A DNA stretch of 64,000 nucleotides, taken from Streptomyces sp. NRRL B-24484 (GTDB lineage Bacteria; Actinomycetota; Actinomycetes; Streptomycetales; Streptomycetaceae). Within the stretch, counting starts at the first letter, position 1. Each line of letters begins with the position of its first letter. The stretch spans positions 1 through 64,000 of the forward strand of contig NZ_JOAI01000015.1 in NCBI RefSeq assembly GCF_000717715.1, in the 5' to 3' direction. Made by a program: the position numbers and the translations under genes. The notes under the pieces are model-generated. The model made no database searches. It was not told the origin of the DNA and saw only the letters and a program-made list of their open reading frames with translations. Shown one piece after another: positions 9,444 to 16,981 of the stretch.

Positions 9444-10829
9444 ATGGACACTCGTGAACCCGTCACCACCACCGGCCCCTCGCGCGCCCAGCGACGCGCC
9501 GTCCGGACCCACCGCTGGCGCAGAGAGACCGTCGAGCTCGCCGCCGTCTTCCTCGCCGTCGCCACCGCCGACCTGGTCGCCAACGTGGTCGTGCACGGCC
9601 ACGACGGCCCGGTGCTGCTCGTCGTGTCGGCCGTCGCCCTGTTCGCCACGGCCGTCTTCCACGGCTGGTGGGCGCACCGGCGGCCGCACGGACCGCCCGC
9701 ACCGGACACCCATGCGCCGCCCGGGGAGGCCGCGGTGAGCGGCCCCCTGGACGCGCTGGAGGAGACCGTGCTGTGGCGGGTCCGCACCACGGTCGAGGAC
9801 TCCCCCGGCAGCCTGGCGCGGATCTGCACGGCGCTCGCCGGGCACCGGGTCAACATCGTCTCGATGCAGTCGCACCCGCTGGCCGCCGGCACCGTCGACG
9901 AGTTCTTCCTGCGCGCCCCGGCCGCCCTGGACCGGGCCGAGCTGACCGCGGCGGTCGCCGCGGCCGGCGGCACCGACATCTGGACGGACCGCGCCGACGC
10001 GCACGAACTGGTCGACGCGCCGACGCACGTGCTGGCCCTGGCCACCCGCACCGCGCTGGACGCCGCCGAGCTGCCGGTCGCGCTGCGGCAGCTGTTCGGC
10101 CGGTGCACGATCCGGCAGTACCCGGACCGCGGCCGGTCCACCCCGGCCGGGGTGGACGGCCACACCATGCGGCTGCCCGTCCCCGGCGGCGACCTGATCG
10201 AACTGACCCGGCCGCACCTGCCCTTCACCCCGACCGAGTTCGCCCGCGGCCAGGCCCTGGTCGAGCTGGACAGCCTGCTCGGCCCGCGGGTGCCCAAGGT
10301 CGAGGCCCGACTCGCCCGGCCGGCCGGCGCCGACCTGACCGTCCGTCGCGCCGAGCCCGGCGACAGGCGGGCCGCGCTGGAGATGCACCGGCGCTGCTCG
10401 CCCGACACCCTGCGCAAGCGCTACCACGGTCCGGTCAAGGACGCCGACCGCTACCTCGCCCACCTGCTCGACCCGCGGCACGGGCAGACCCTGGCGGTCG
10501 AGGACGCGGACGGCCGGATCGTCGCCCTCGCCCACCTCATGTGGGACGACGACGGCGCCGAGGTCGCGCTGCTGGTCGAGGACGACTGGCAGCGGCAGGG
10601 CCTCGGCGTGGACCTGCTCCGCCGGATGGCCGCCCTCGCCCTGGAGGCCGGGGTGGCGACCGTCTACGCGGTGACGCACTCCTCGAACACCGGGCTGATC
10701 TCCACCATGCGCCGGCTCTCGGCCCCGCTCGACTACCAGGTCGAGGACGGCACCCTGGTGATCACCGCGCACCTCGCGGAGGCCGCCGACAAGCTGCCCA
10801 CCCCCTGGCCCACCCGGCCGCGCCGCTGA
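9444..10829 (+). CDS. Membrane-anchored (?) ACT-domain GNAT N-acetyltransferase
   Basis: The long reading gives 461 residues. About 1-95 hold two hydrophobic segments (ELAAVFLAVATADLVANVVV and VLLVVSAVALFATAVF). About 105-180 form an ACT-like domain (TTVEDSPGSLARICTALAGHRVNIVSMQS), which commonly binds amino acids. About 300-440 form a GNAT acetyltransferase domain (LTVRRAEPGD ... VEDDWQRQGLGVDLLRRM, the acetyl-CoA loop). An internal GTG at 9735 has a strong GGGGAGG site 5 bases upstream and would give a soluble 364-residue ACT-GNAT protein, the form I remember from relatives, whereas ATG 9444 has no evident ribosome-binding site. Amino-acid-controlled protein or small-molecule acetylation is an inference. 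Two products from one gene are possible. Confidence 0.8.
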   Translation: MDTREPVTTTGPSRAQRRAVRTHRWRRETVELAAVFLAVATADLVANVVVHGHDGPVLLVVSAVALFATAVFHGWWAHRRPHGPPAPDTHAPPGEAAVSGPLDALEETVLWRVRTTVEDSPGSLARICTALAGHRVNIVSMQSHPLAAGTVDEFFLRAPAALDRAELTAAVAAAGGTDIWTDRADAHELVDAPTHVLALATRTALDAAELPVALRQLFGRCTIRQYPDRGRSTPAGVDGHTMRLPVPGGDLIELTRPHLPFTPTEFARGQALVELDSLLGPRVPKVEARLARPAGADLTVRRAEPGDRRAALEMHRRCSPDTLRKRYHGPVKDADRYLAHLLDPRHGQTLAVEDADGRIVALAHLMWDDDGAEVALLVEDDWQRQGLGVDLLRRMAALALEAGVATVYAVTHSSNTGLISTMRRLSAPLDYQVEDGTLVITAHLAEAADKLPTPWPTRPRR

Positions 10830-10858
10830 GGCGACGTCACCGGCAGCACCCCGAACGG

Positions 10859-10895
10859 ACTCCGGCCCGGCCGCACCTCGCGGCCGGGCCGGAGT
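10859..10895. terminator. Strong hairpin terminator
   Basis: A perfect 16-bp stem (left arm from ACTCCGGCCC, right arm ending GGGCCGGAGT) around a 5-base loop, 29 bases after the ACT-GNAT stop. No U-tract, as is common in streptomycetes. It isolates the glycopolymer locus from upstream transcription. Confidence 0.75.
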
Positions 10896-11021
10896 GCCGT
10901 GCGCTCCGCCGAATGGAGGGGCGCAGACGGCGTACGGCCCCGAGTGGCCCCTGACACCCCTTCAGAGCAGATATATCCCTTTCCAGTGACTTGTCGTAAT
11001 TGCCGGAAGGGAGATCGAGCC

Positions 11022-12017
11022 GTGGCACACGTCGATGCCGTGGTAACAGGCGCCGGAGGCTTCATCGGCGGGCACCTCACGGGCGCGCTGCTCGCCGAGG
11101 GGCTCACCGTCCGGGCCGTGGACCGCAAACCGCAGGAGGACTGGTACCAGGTGCACGCCGGTGCCCAGAACCTCGTCCGCGACCTCTCGCTGCGCGAGGC
11201 GTGCGAGGAGGCGATGGCCGGCGGGGCCGGCGAGGTCTACCACCTCGCCGCCGACATGGGCGGCATGGGCTTCATCGAGAGCCACAAGGCGGACTGCATG
11301 CTGTCCGTGCTCTCCAGCACCCACATGCTGCTCGCCGCCCGCGAGCACGGCGCCCGGCGCTACTTCTACTCCTCGTCCGCCTGCGTCTACGCCGCGGACA
11401 AGCAGACCGACGCCGCCGTCCTGCCGCTGCGCGAGGAGGACGCCTACCCCGCCATGCCCGAGGACGGCTACGGCTGGGAGAAGCTCTTCACCGAGCGGAT
11501 GGCCCGGCACTTCCGCGAGGACTTCGGCCTGGCCACCCGCACCGGCCGCTACCACAACGTCTACGGCCCGTACGGCACCTGGGACGGCGGCCGGGAGAAG
11601 GCCCCCGCCGCCGCCTGCCGCAAGGTCGCCACCGCCGTGCTCACCGGCTCCGACGAGATCGAGATCTGGGGCGACGGCGAGCAGACCCGCAGCTTCACCT
11701 TCATCGACGACTGCGTCACCGGCACCCTGCGGCTCGCCCGCAGCGAGGTCACCGAGCCGCTCAACATCGGCTCCGACCAGCTGGTGACCGTCAATCAGCT
11801 GTACGCCCTGGTGGAGGAGATCGCCGGGGTGCGGCTGCGGCACCGCCACGTGCCCGGCCCGCTGGGCGTGCGCGGCCGCAACAGCGACAACACCCGGATC
11901 GTCAAGGAACTCGACTGGGCCCCCTCCGTCCCGCTGCTGACCGGCCTGGAGAAGACCTACCGCTGGGTGCACGACCAGGTCCGGGCGCGCCGCGACGGCC
12001 GCCCCCACCAGCGCTGA
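11022..12017 (+). CDS. GDP-mannose 3,5-epimerase-like NAD-dependent SDR
   Basis: A 331-residue extended short-chain dehydrogenase/epimerase. Rossmann motif GAGGFIGGH at about 10-18; active-site pair Y150/K154 in YGWEK. The stretches AADMGGMGFIESHKADCM, YHNVYGPYGTWDGGREKAP, QTRSFTFIDDCV, NIGSDQLV and GVRGRNSDNT are those of plant GDP-mannose 3,5-epimerase, so the likely reaction is GDP-D-mannose to GDP-L-galactose or GDP-L-gulose. Related enzymes supply L-gulose in bleomycin-type pathways, but no such pathway is present here and the setting is a polysaccharide locus. GTG 11022 is chosen for its GGAAGGGAG site 8 bases upstream; a longer in-frame start at 10899 lies right behind the terminator and is unlikely. 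First gene of a three-gene unit. Confidence 0.88.
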   Translation: MAHVDAVVTGAGGFIGGHLTGALLAEGLTVRAVDRKPQEDWYQVHAGAQNLVRDLSLREACEEAMAGGAGEVYHLAADMGGMGFIESHKADCMLSVLSSTHMLLAAREHGARRYFYSSSACVYAADKQTDAAVLPLREEDAYPAMPEDGYGWEKLFTERMARHFREDFGLATRTGRYHNVYGPYGTWDGGREKAPAAACRKVATAVLTGSDEIEIWGDGEQTRSFTFIDDCVTGTLRLARSEVTEPLNIGSDQLVTVNQLYALVEEIAGVRLRHRHVPGPLGVRGRNSDNTRIVKELDWAPSVPLLTGLEKTYRWVHDQVRARRDGRPHQR

Positions 12018-12778
12018 TGGCCCCGCCGCGGGTCGACGTGCTCGGCGTGGGCATCAGCGCCGTCAATCCGGCCACCGCCCTCGCCGAGATCACCCGCCGG
12101 GTGGAGACCGGCGAGCGCGGCTACGTCTGCGTCACCGGCGTGCACGGGGTGATGGAGTCCCAGCGGGACACCGCGCTGCGCCGCATCCACAACGCCTCCG
12201 GCCTGACCGTCCCGGACGGCATGCCGATGGTGTGGGCCGGCCGGCGGGCCGGCGCCCCCGGCATGAGCCGGGTGCCCGGCCCCGCCCTGATGCTCGACGT
12301 CCTCGCCCGGGCCGCCGAACGCGGCTGGAGCTCCTACCTCTACGGCGCCGGGCCGGGCGTCCCGGAGCTGCTCGCCGAGCGGCTCCGGGACCGGCTGCCC
12401 GGGCTGCGGATCGCCGGCACCCACTCGCCGCCGTTCCGGCAGCTCACCCCGGAGGAGGACGCCGAGGCCGTCCGGCGGATCAACGACAGCGGCGCCGACC
12501 TGGTCTGGGTGGGGCTGTCGACGCCCAAGCAGGAGCACTGGATGGCGGCGCACCGGCCGCTGCTCACGGCACCCGTGCTGCTCGGCGTCGGGGCCGCCTT
12601 CGACCTCCACGCCGGGCTGCAGAGGCCGGCCCCCGTGTGGATGCAGCAACGCGGCCTGGAGTGGTCGTACCGGCTCCCCCGCGAGCCCCGCCGCCTCTGG
12701 CGGCGCTACCTGCGCAACAACCCGGCGTACCTGGCGCGGATCGCGCTGCGGCCGCCCCGGATGAGAGGAACCGACTGA
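12017..12778 (+). CDS. WecG/TagA/CpsF family glycosyltransferase
   Basis: A 253-residue GT26-family enzyme that transfers an N-acetylmannosamine-, glucosyl- or related residue to a lipid-linked acceptor in surface polymer assembly. Family signatures seen are YVCVTGVHGVMES, TVPDGMPMVW (DGMP), RVPGPALM, YLYGAGPGV, and VWVGLSTPKQEHWM near residue 165. The C terminus is basic (RLPREPRRLWRRYLRNN), as in membrane-associated members. It overlaps the epimerase stop by one base (TGATG), so translation is coupled. Sugar specificity cannot be read from sequence. Confidence 0.9.
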   Translation: MAPPRVDVLGVGISAVNPATALAEITRRVETGERGYVCVTGVHGVMESQRDTALRRIHNASGLTVPDGMPMVWAGRRAGAPGMSRVPGPALMLDVLARAAERGWSSYLYGAGPGVPELLAERLRDRLPGLRIAGTHSPPFRQLTPEEDAEAVRRINDSGADLVWVGLSTPKQEHWMAAHRPLLTAPVLLGVGAAFDLHAGLQRPAPVWMQQRGLEWSYRLPREPRRLWRRYLRNNPAYLARIALRPPRMRGTD

Positions 12779-12781
12779 CCG

Positions 12782-13936
12782 GTGGACACGCTGCGGGTCG
12801 CCCTGGTGCACAGCTTCTACGCCTCCGCGCAGCCCAGCGGCGAGAACGAGGCCGTCCGGGACCAGGCCCGGGCGCTGCGCGCCGCGGGCCACGAGGTGGC
12901 GGTCGTCGCGGCGCACACCGACGAGGCGGCCCGCAGCCGGCTCCATCCGCTGCGGGCCGCCGCCACGGTCGCCAGCGGCCGCGGCCGCTCCCCGGTCCCG
13001 GAGCTGCGGGCCTTCGCCCCGGACGTGGTGCACGTCCACAACCTCTTCCCCAACTTCGGCCGCAGCTGGGTCCGCAACTGGCCGGGCCCGCTGGTGGCGA
13101 CCCTGCACAACTACCGCCCGCTGTGCGCCGGTGCGGCGCTCTTCCGGGACGGGGCCACCTGCACCGCGTGCCCGGACGGCAGCCCCTTCGCCGGACTGCG
13201 GCACGGCTGCTACCGGGGCTCGCGGCTGGCCACCGCGCCGCTCGCCTGGGCCAACCGCCGCGGGCCGGACGGCGATCCGCTGCTGCGCCGGGCCGACCGG
13301 CTGGTGCTGCTCTCCGAGTCGGGCCGGCGCACGTACGTACGGGCCGGCGTGGCCGCCGAACGCACCGCGCTGATCCCGAACTTCGTCGACGACCCGGTGC
13401 CCCGGCCAGCCGGCGGCACCGGGGGGCGGTGGCTCTTCGCCGGCCGGCTGACCCCCGAGAAGGGCGTGCTGGAGCTGCTGGAACGCTGGCCGGCCGACGA
13501 ACCGCTGGACGTCGTCGGTGAGGGCGGACTCCTCGACCGGGCCCGGGCGGCGGCCCCACCGCAGGTCCGCTTCCTCGGGCGCCTGGACCGCGCCGAGCTC
13601 CGCCGCCGGCTGCCCGGCTGGCGGGGCCTGGTCTTCCCCAGCCGTTGCCTGGAGGGCGCCCCGCTGGTGCAGGTCGAGGCGCTCGCCGCGGGGCTGCCGG
13701 TGCTCGCCTTCGAGGGCTCGTCCGTCGCCGAGACCGTCCGGGCCCGCGGCACCGGCACAGTCGTCCGCTGGGACGAGCCGCTCGGCCCCGTCCTCGCCGC
13801 CGCCGGGGCCCGCTTCCCGGCCCTGCGGACGCACTGCCGCCGGATCTTCGAGGACCACTTCACCGAGGCCACCTGGCTGCGGAGCGTGGAGGACCTGTAC
13901 TGCGGCGTACTTGCGGCCCGGACGGCCCGGCACTGA
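12782..13936 (+). CDS. Glycosyltransferase family 4 protein
   Basis: A 384-residue GT-B glycosyltransferase. The N-terminal acceptor domain includes HSFYASAQPSGENEAVRDQ and VVHVHNLFPNFG. The donor domain holds LFAGRLTPEKGVLELLE and the EALAAGLPVLAFEGSSVAETV segment with the usual acidic residue pair region. It starts three bases after the previous stop at GTG 12782 and is the last gene of the epimerase-WecG-GT4 unit. Expected at the cytoplasmic membrane face, extending a lipid-linked sugar. Sugar unknown. Confidence 0.88.
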   Translation: MDTLRVALVHSFYASAQPSGENEAVRDQARALRAAGHEVAVVAAHTDEAARSRLHPLRAAATVASGRGRSPVPELRAFAPDVVHVHNLFPNFGRSWVRNWPGPLVATLHNYRPLCAGAALFRDGATCTACPDGSPFAGLRHGCYRGSRLATAPLAWANRRGPDGDPLLRRADRLVLLSESGRRTYVRAGVAAERTALIPNFVDDPVPRPAGGTGGRWLFAGRLTPEKGVLELLERWPADEPLDVVGEGGLLDRARAAAPPQVRFLGRLDRAELRRRLPGWRGLVFPSRCLEGAPLVQVEALAAGLPVLAFEGSSVAETVRARGTGTVVRWDEPLGPVLAAAGARFPALRTHCRRIFEDHFTEATWLRSVEDLYCGVLAARTARH

Positions 13937-13988
13937 GGGGCGCGTGGGGTGCCCGCTGTGGTGCACCGTCCCAGCGTCCCTGAGGTCA

Positions 13989-14016
13989 CCGCGGAGCGCG
14001 TCAGTGCGCTCCGCGG
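13989..14016. terminator. Convergent hairpin overlapping a stop codon
   Basis: CCGCGGAGCGC (13989-13999) and GCGCTCCGCGG (14006-14016) form a perfect 11-bp stem with a 6-base loop. The stop codon of the minus-strand sugar transferase (14001-14003) sits in the loop, so the hairpin can serve both converging units. Confidence 0.65.
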
Positions 14017-14642
14017 CTGGTGAGCACCGCGGGGACGGTCCGGAGCAGGATGCCGGCGTCGAGGCGCAGCGAGCGGTTCTCGACGTAGTGCAGGTCCAGC
14101 CGGAGCATCTCCTCCCACGGCAGGTTCGAGCGCCCCCGCACCTGCCACAGGCCGGTGAGGCCGGGCAGGACGAGCAGCCGGTCCCGGGCCCGCCCGGTGT
14201 AGTCGGAGTCCTCCAGCAGCAGCGGCCGCGGGCCCACCAGCGACATCTCCCCGCGGAGCACGTTGACGAGCTGGGGCAGCTCGTCGAGCGAGAACCTGCG
14301 CAGGTGGCGGCCGATCCGGGTGACCCGCGGGTCGTCCCGCAGCTTGAAGAGGTGGCCGTCGGAGTCGTTGCGTCCGGCGAGGGAGGCCCGCTCCGCGTGG
14401 GCACCGAGGTGCATGGTGCGGAACTTCAGCATGCGGAAGGGCCTGCCGTGGAGGCCTGCGCGGACCTGGCGGAAGAGCACCGGGCCGGGGCAGGTGGCCT
14501 TGAGCAGCAGGAAGACGGCCGCCATGACCGGCAGGAACAGCATCAGGAGCGAGGTGGCACCGACGATGTCGACCACCCGCTTGGCAGGGAGCCGTCTGAC
14601 CGATCGCCGGTCGGACGGCAGATGCGGTGCGGAGAGCGCCAC
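14001..14642 (-). CDS. Undecaprenyl-phosphate sugar-1-phosphate transferase (priming transferase)
   Basis: A 213-residue bacterial sugar transferase (WcaJ/WbaP catalytic-domain type). One N-terminal membrane segment (about 24-47, DIVGATSLLMLFLPVMAAVFLLL) is followed by the catalytic domain with PGPVLFRQVRAG, FRMLKFRTM, FSLDELPQLVNVL, MSLVGPRP and LPGLTGLWQV. These are the family signatures; the DE pair in SLDELPQ is catalytically important. It should transfer a sugar-1-phosphate from a nucleotide sugar to undecaprenyl phosphate, starting the repeat unit. It lacks the four extra N-terminal membrane helices of longer WcaJ proteins. GTG 14642 is preceded by AAAGGAG 6 bases upstream. Divergent from the LCP gene. 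Confidence 0.93.
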   Translation of the reverse strand: MALSAPHLPSDRRSVRRLPAKRVVDIVGATSLLMLFLPVMAAVFLLLKATCPGPVLFRQVRAGLHGRPFRMLKFRTMHLGAHAERASLAGRNDSDGHLFKLRDDPRVTRIGRHLRRFSLDELPQLVNVLRGEMSLVGPRPLLLEDSDYTGRARDRLLVLPGLTGLWQVRGRSNLPWEEMLRLDLHYVENRSLRLDAGILLRTVPAVLTSRGAH

Positions 14643-14850
14643 GTGACACTCCTTTAGGAGTAAAAGATGTCAAACAAACGTGAACCGGAACATTTCTGGC
14701 AATCACTCTCACACAACACAACGAACCTTGCGGGTGCGGCACGCATCCGTTACTCCGGACGGAAGGCGGCGGTCCGATGGCCACGGCGCGAGTGACAGGA
14801 CAGGGCGGTCCGGGCACCGGACGGCCGGTCGCCGGACGGGCCCCCGGGCA
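14643..14850. promoter_or_regulatory. A/T-rich divergent promoter region
   Basis: Between the priming transferase (-) and LCP gene (+). It is markedly richer in A and T than its surroundings. It contains the palindrome CTCCT-TT-AGGAG (14650-14661), whose minus-strand arm is the ribosome-binding site, and a minus-strand TTGACA (14673-14668) without a convincing -10. No regulator can be named. Confidence 0.4.
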
Positions 14851-15876
14851 ATGACCGCGACACCTGAGGATCCGTCGACCGACGCACCGTCACCTCGTCC
14901 GCGCCGGCGGGCCCTGCGGATCGCGGCCCTCACGGCCGCCGCAGGCCTGGCCGTCACGGTCGGCCTGGGCTGGTGGGCCTACGCCCGGCTGGACGGGAAC
15001 CTCCGCACCGACACCGCGACCGAACGGGCCCTCGCGGAGCAGGCGGCCCTGCGGCCCAAGTCCTCCGGGGACGCCGAGAACATCCTGGTGATGGGCTCCG
15101 ACTACCGTCCCGAGCTGGGCAGCGCGCGCTCCGACACCGTCCTGCTGGTGCACCTGGCCGGGGACGGGAAGCGCCTCCAGGTGGTCAGCGTGCCGCGGGA
15201 CATGATGGTGCCGATCCCGAGCTGTCCGCGGGCCGGTGCGGCCGCGAGCCGCGCCCAGTACGCGCAGTTCAACTGGGCCTTCGACCTCGGCGGTGCCGCC
15301 TGCACGATCCGCACCTTCGAGGACCTCACGGGCATCCGGGTCGACCACCACCTCGTCGTGGGCTTCGAGGGGTTCAGCCGGATCGTGGACGCGGTCGGCG
15401 GCGTCGAGGTGGACCTGCCCCGGGCGGAGCGGGACCCGAACGTGGGCCTCGACCTGTCCGCCGGGCCGCACCTGCTGCAGGGCGCCGACGCGCTGGCCTA
15501 CGTGAGGGCCCGCGAGTACGTCGGCGACGGCAGCGACACCAACCGGATGTCCCGTCAGCAGGCATTCCTCGGGCAGCTGTCGGCGAAGCTGCGCAGCAGC
15601 GGGACGCTGTTCAACCCCGCGCGCCTCTACCCCGTCCTGGACGCGGTCACGTCCTCGATCACCGCCGATTCGGGGCTGGACTCGCTCGGCAAGCTGTACG
15701 ACCTGGTGGCCCGGCTCCGCGCGGTGCCGGAGGGCCAGGTGGACTACCGAACCGTCCCCCGCAAGCCGTACACGGCGGACCCGGACCGGGACGTGCCGGA
15801 CGAGCCCGCCGCCTCCCAGCTGTTCCGGTCGCTGCGGGAGGACCGCTCCCCGCCGCCCGACCCGGCGAAGGGCTGA
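14851..15876 (+). CDS. LCP (LytR-CpsA-Psr) family glycopolymer attachment protein
   Basis: A 341-residue protein with a short cytoplasmic Pro/Arg-rich tail, one membrane helix (about 27-46) and an extracellular LCP domain. Motifs are NILVMGSDYRPELGSARSDTVLLVHL and VVSVPRDMMVPIP, in which the Asp and Arg residues that bind pyrophosphate are present, and VGFEGFSRIVDAVGGVEVDLP. LCP enzymes transfer lipid-linked glycopolymers to peptidoglycan (or teichoic-type acceptors) outside the membrane, so this gene suggests that at least part of the product is wall-attached. ATG 14851 is chosen from the family's usual N terminus; its ribosome-binding site is weak and upstream in-frame starts exist. It converges with the acyltransferase gene, with only 7 bp between stops. 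Confidence 0.9.
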   Translation: MTATPEDPSTDAPSPRPRRRALRIAALTAAAGLAVTVGLGWWAYARLDGNLRTDTATERALAEQAALRPKSSGDAENILVMGSDYRPELGSARSDTVLLVHLAGDGKRLQVVSVPRDMMVPIPSCPRAGAAASRAQYAQFNWAFDLGGAACTIRTFEDLTGIRVDHHLVVGFEGFSRIVDAVGGVEVDLPRAERDPNVGLDLSAGPHLLQGADALAYVRAREYVGDGSDTNRMSRQQAFLGQLSAKLRSSGTLFNPARLYPVLDAVTSSITADSGLDSLGKLYDLVARLRAVPEGQVDYRTVPRKPYTADPDRDVPDEPAASQLFRSLREDRSPPPDPAKG

Positions 15877-15883
15877 CCCGGCC

Positions 15884-16981
15884 TCACGGGGCGCCGTGCC
15901 GCCGCCGGGCGTGGCGCAGAACGGCGCCCGCCACCAGGGCCCCCGCGCTGCGGGGGCGCAGCCACTGCTCGTCGTAGCGGTCCGAGGCCCCGAACGAGTC
16001 GTACTTGTAGGACTCGTTCCCGCGGAGGAAGTCGAAGGTGCGTGCGCCGAGGGCGGCGGCCGCGGCGATCGTCCGGTCGAGGAGGACGGTACCGAGGCTC
16101 AGCCGGGCGTAGGCCGGGTCCCAGCCGCCGTTGTAGTAGGCGAAGGTGTCCTGCCAGAGGAAGCCGTAGACGGCGCCGACCGGGGTGCCCCCGCGCTCGG
16201 CGACCAGGGCGGCCGGTCCGCGGTCGGCGTCGGCGCGGGCCCGGAGGCGCAGGTGGAGCGGGCGGCGGTGCGGGCCGAGGGCGGTCACCGCCCCGCGGTG
16301 GTCCTGCCGGAGGCGGTGCAGGGCGAGCACCGCGTCGAGCAGTCCGGCGGTCATGTCCTGCGGTCCGACCCAGCGGAAGGCGATCCCGGCCTCGGCGAGC
16401 TGCCGCTCGCGGCGTCTCATGAGGCGGCGGAAGCCGGTGGAGCCGACGGTGGCGCCGGTTCCGATCTCCAGCCGGGGGCAGGTGGTCCTGGCGATCCGGC
16501 GGGTGCCGGCGGGCAGCAGGGCGGTGTCGTTCTCCGGGTCCATGGCGGGGAGCCAGAGGCTGCCGCGCCGGGTGCGGTCGCTCAGCCAGGTGCGGACCTC
16601 CTGGCGGCGGTGCGCAGCGACGGGGAACAGGCCGTGGTCCGCGCCGTCGGCGTCCGCGCCCAGCAGGGTCCAGGCGGTGACGGGGAGCGGGATGCGCGGG
16701 TGGAGCCGGTCCCTGGTGCGGGCGAGAGGCACCACCGCCTCGGGCCGGCCGTCCGGTCCCGTCCAGAGCGCGACCTCGGCCGCCGCGGCGGCGGCCGGGT
16801 CCATGGCCTCCCAGGTGCCGAGCACCCAGTCTGGCGTGGTGAAGTAGGAGGAGCCGGGGACGGCGGCGGCCAGCTCCCGCCAGCCCTGCTCGTACGGGGC
16901 GAGCGTCGCCGGGGTCCGGTGGATCCGGAGGCCGCCGGCCCGTGCGGGCGCCGTGCTCCGGGCGGTGGCCGGGCGGGTCAC
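15884..16981 (-). CDS. CelD/FemAB-like GNAT acyltransferase
   Basis: A 365-residue protein of the BcsL/CelD-type acetyltransferase group. Seen are the N-terminal half with PGSSYFTTPDWVLGTWEAM and the C-terminal GNAT-like half with AALVAERGGTPVGAVYGFLWQDTFAYYNGGWDP, then RTFDFLRGNESYKYDSFGA, the FLRG-x-E-x-YK signature of this family. Members transfer acyl or aminoacyl groups to polysaccharide or peptidoglycan precursors; the donor and acceptor are unknown here. Its GTG start overlaps the stop of the upstream glycosyltransferase by four bases (GTGA), so the two are translationally coupled. Decoration of the exported polymer is the most natural reading. Confidence 0.82.
   Translation of the reverse strand: MTRPATARSTAPARAGGLRIHRTPATLAPYEQGWRELAAAVPGSSYFTTPDWVLGTWEAMDPAAAAAAEVALWTGPDGRPEAVVPLARTRDRLHPRIPLPVTAWTLLGADADGADHGLFPVAAHRRQEVRTWLSDRTRRGSLWLPAMDPENDTALLPAGTRRIARTTCPRLEIGTGATVGSTGFRRLMRRRERQLAEAGIAFRWVGPQDMTAGLLDAVLALHRLRQDHRGAVTALGPHRRPLHLRLRARADADRGPAALVAERGGTPVGAVYGFLWQDTFAYYNGGWDPAYARLSLGTVLLDRTIAAAAALGARTFDFLRGNESYKYDSFGASDRYDEQWLRPRSAGALVAGAVLRHARRRHGAP

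Noticed and set aside
9409..9738. 109-residue ORF with a G-rich site before its start, overlapping the ACT-GNAT gene
   Set aside because: Composition (Ser/Pro/Thr/Arg-rich) is that of a frame shadow, and the overlapping frame has clear hydrophobic segments.
11022..12017. Epimerase as part of a bleomycin-type antibiotic cluster
   Set aside because: No NRPS, PKS or glycopeptide genes occur in the window; all neighbours are polysaccharide genes.
14668..14673. Perfect minus-strand TTGACA as -35 of the priming transferase
   Set aside because: The -10 expected 17-18 bases away would place the transcription start inside the coding sequence.
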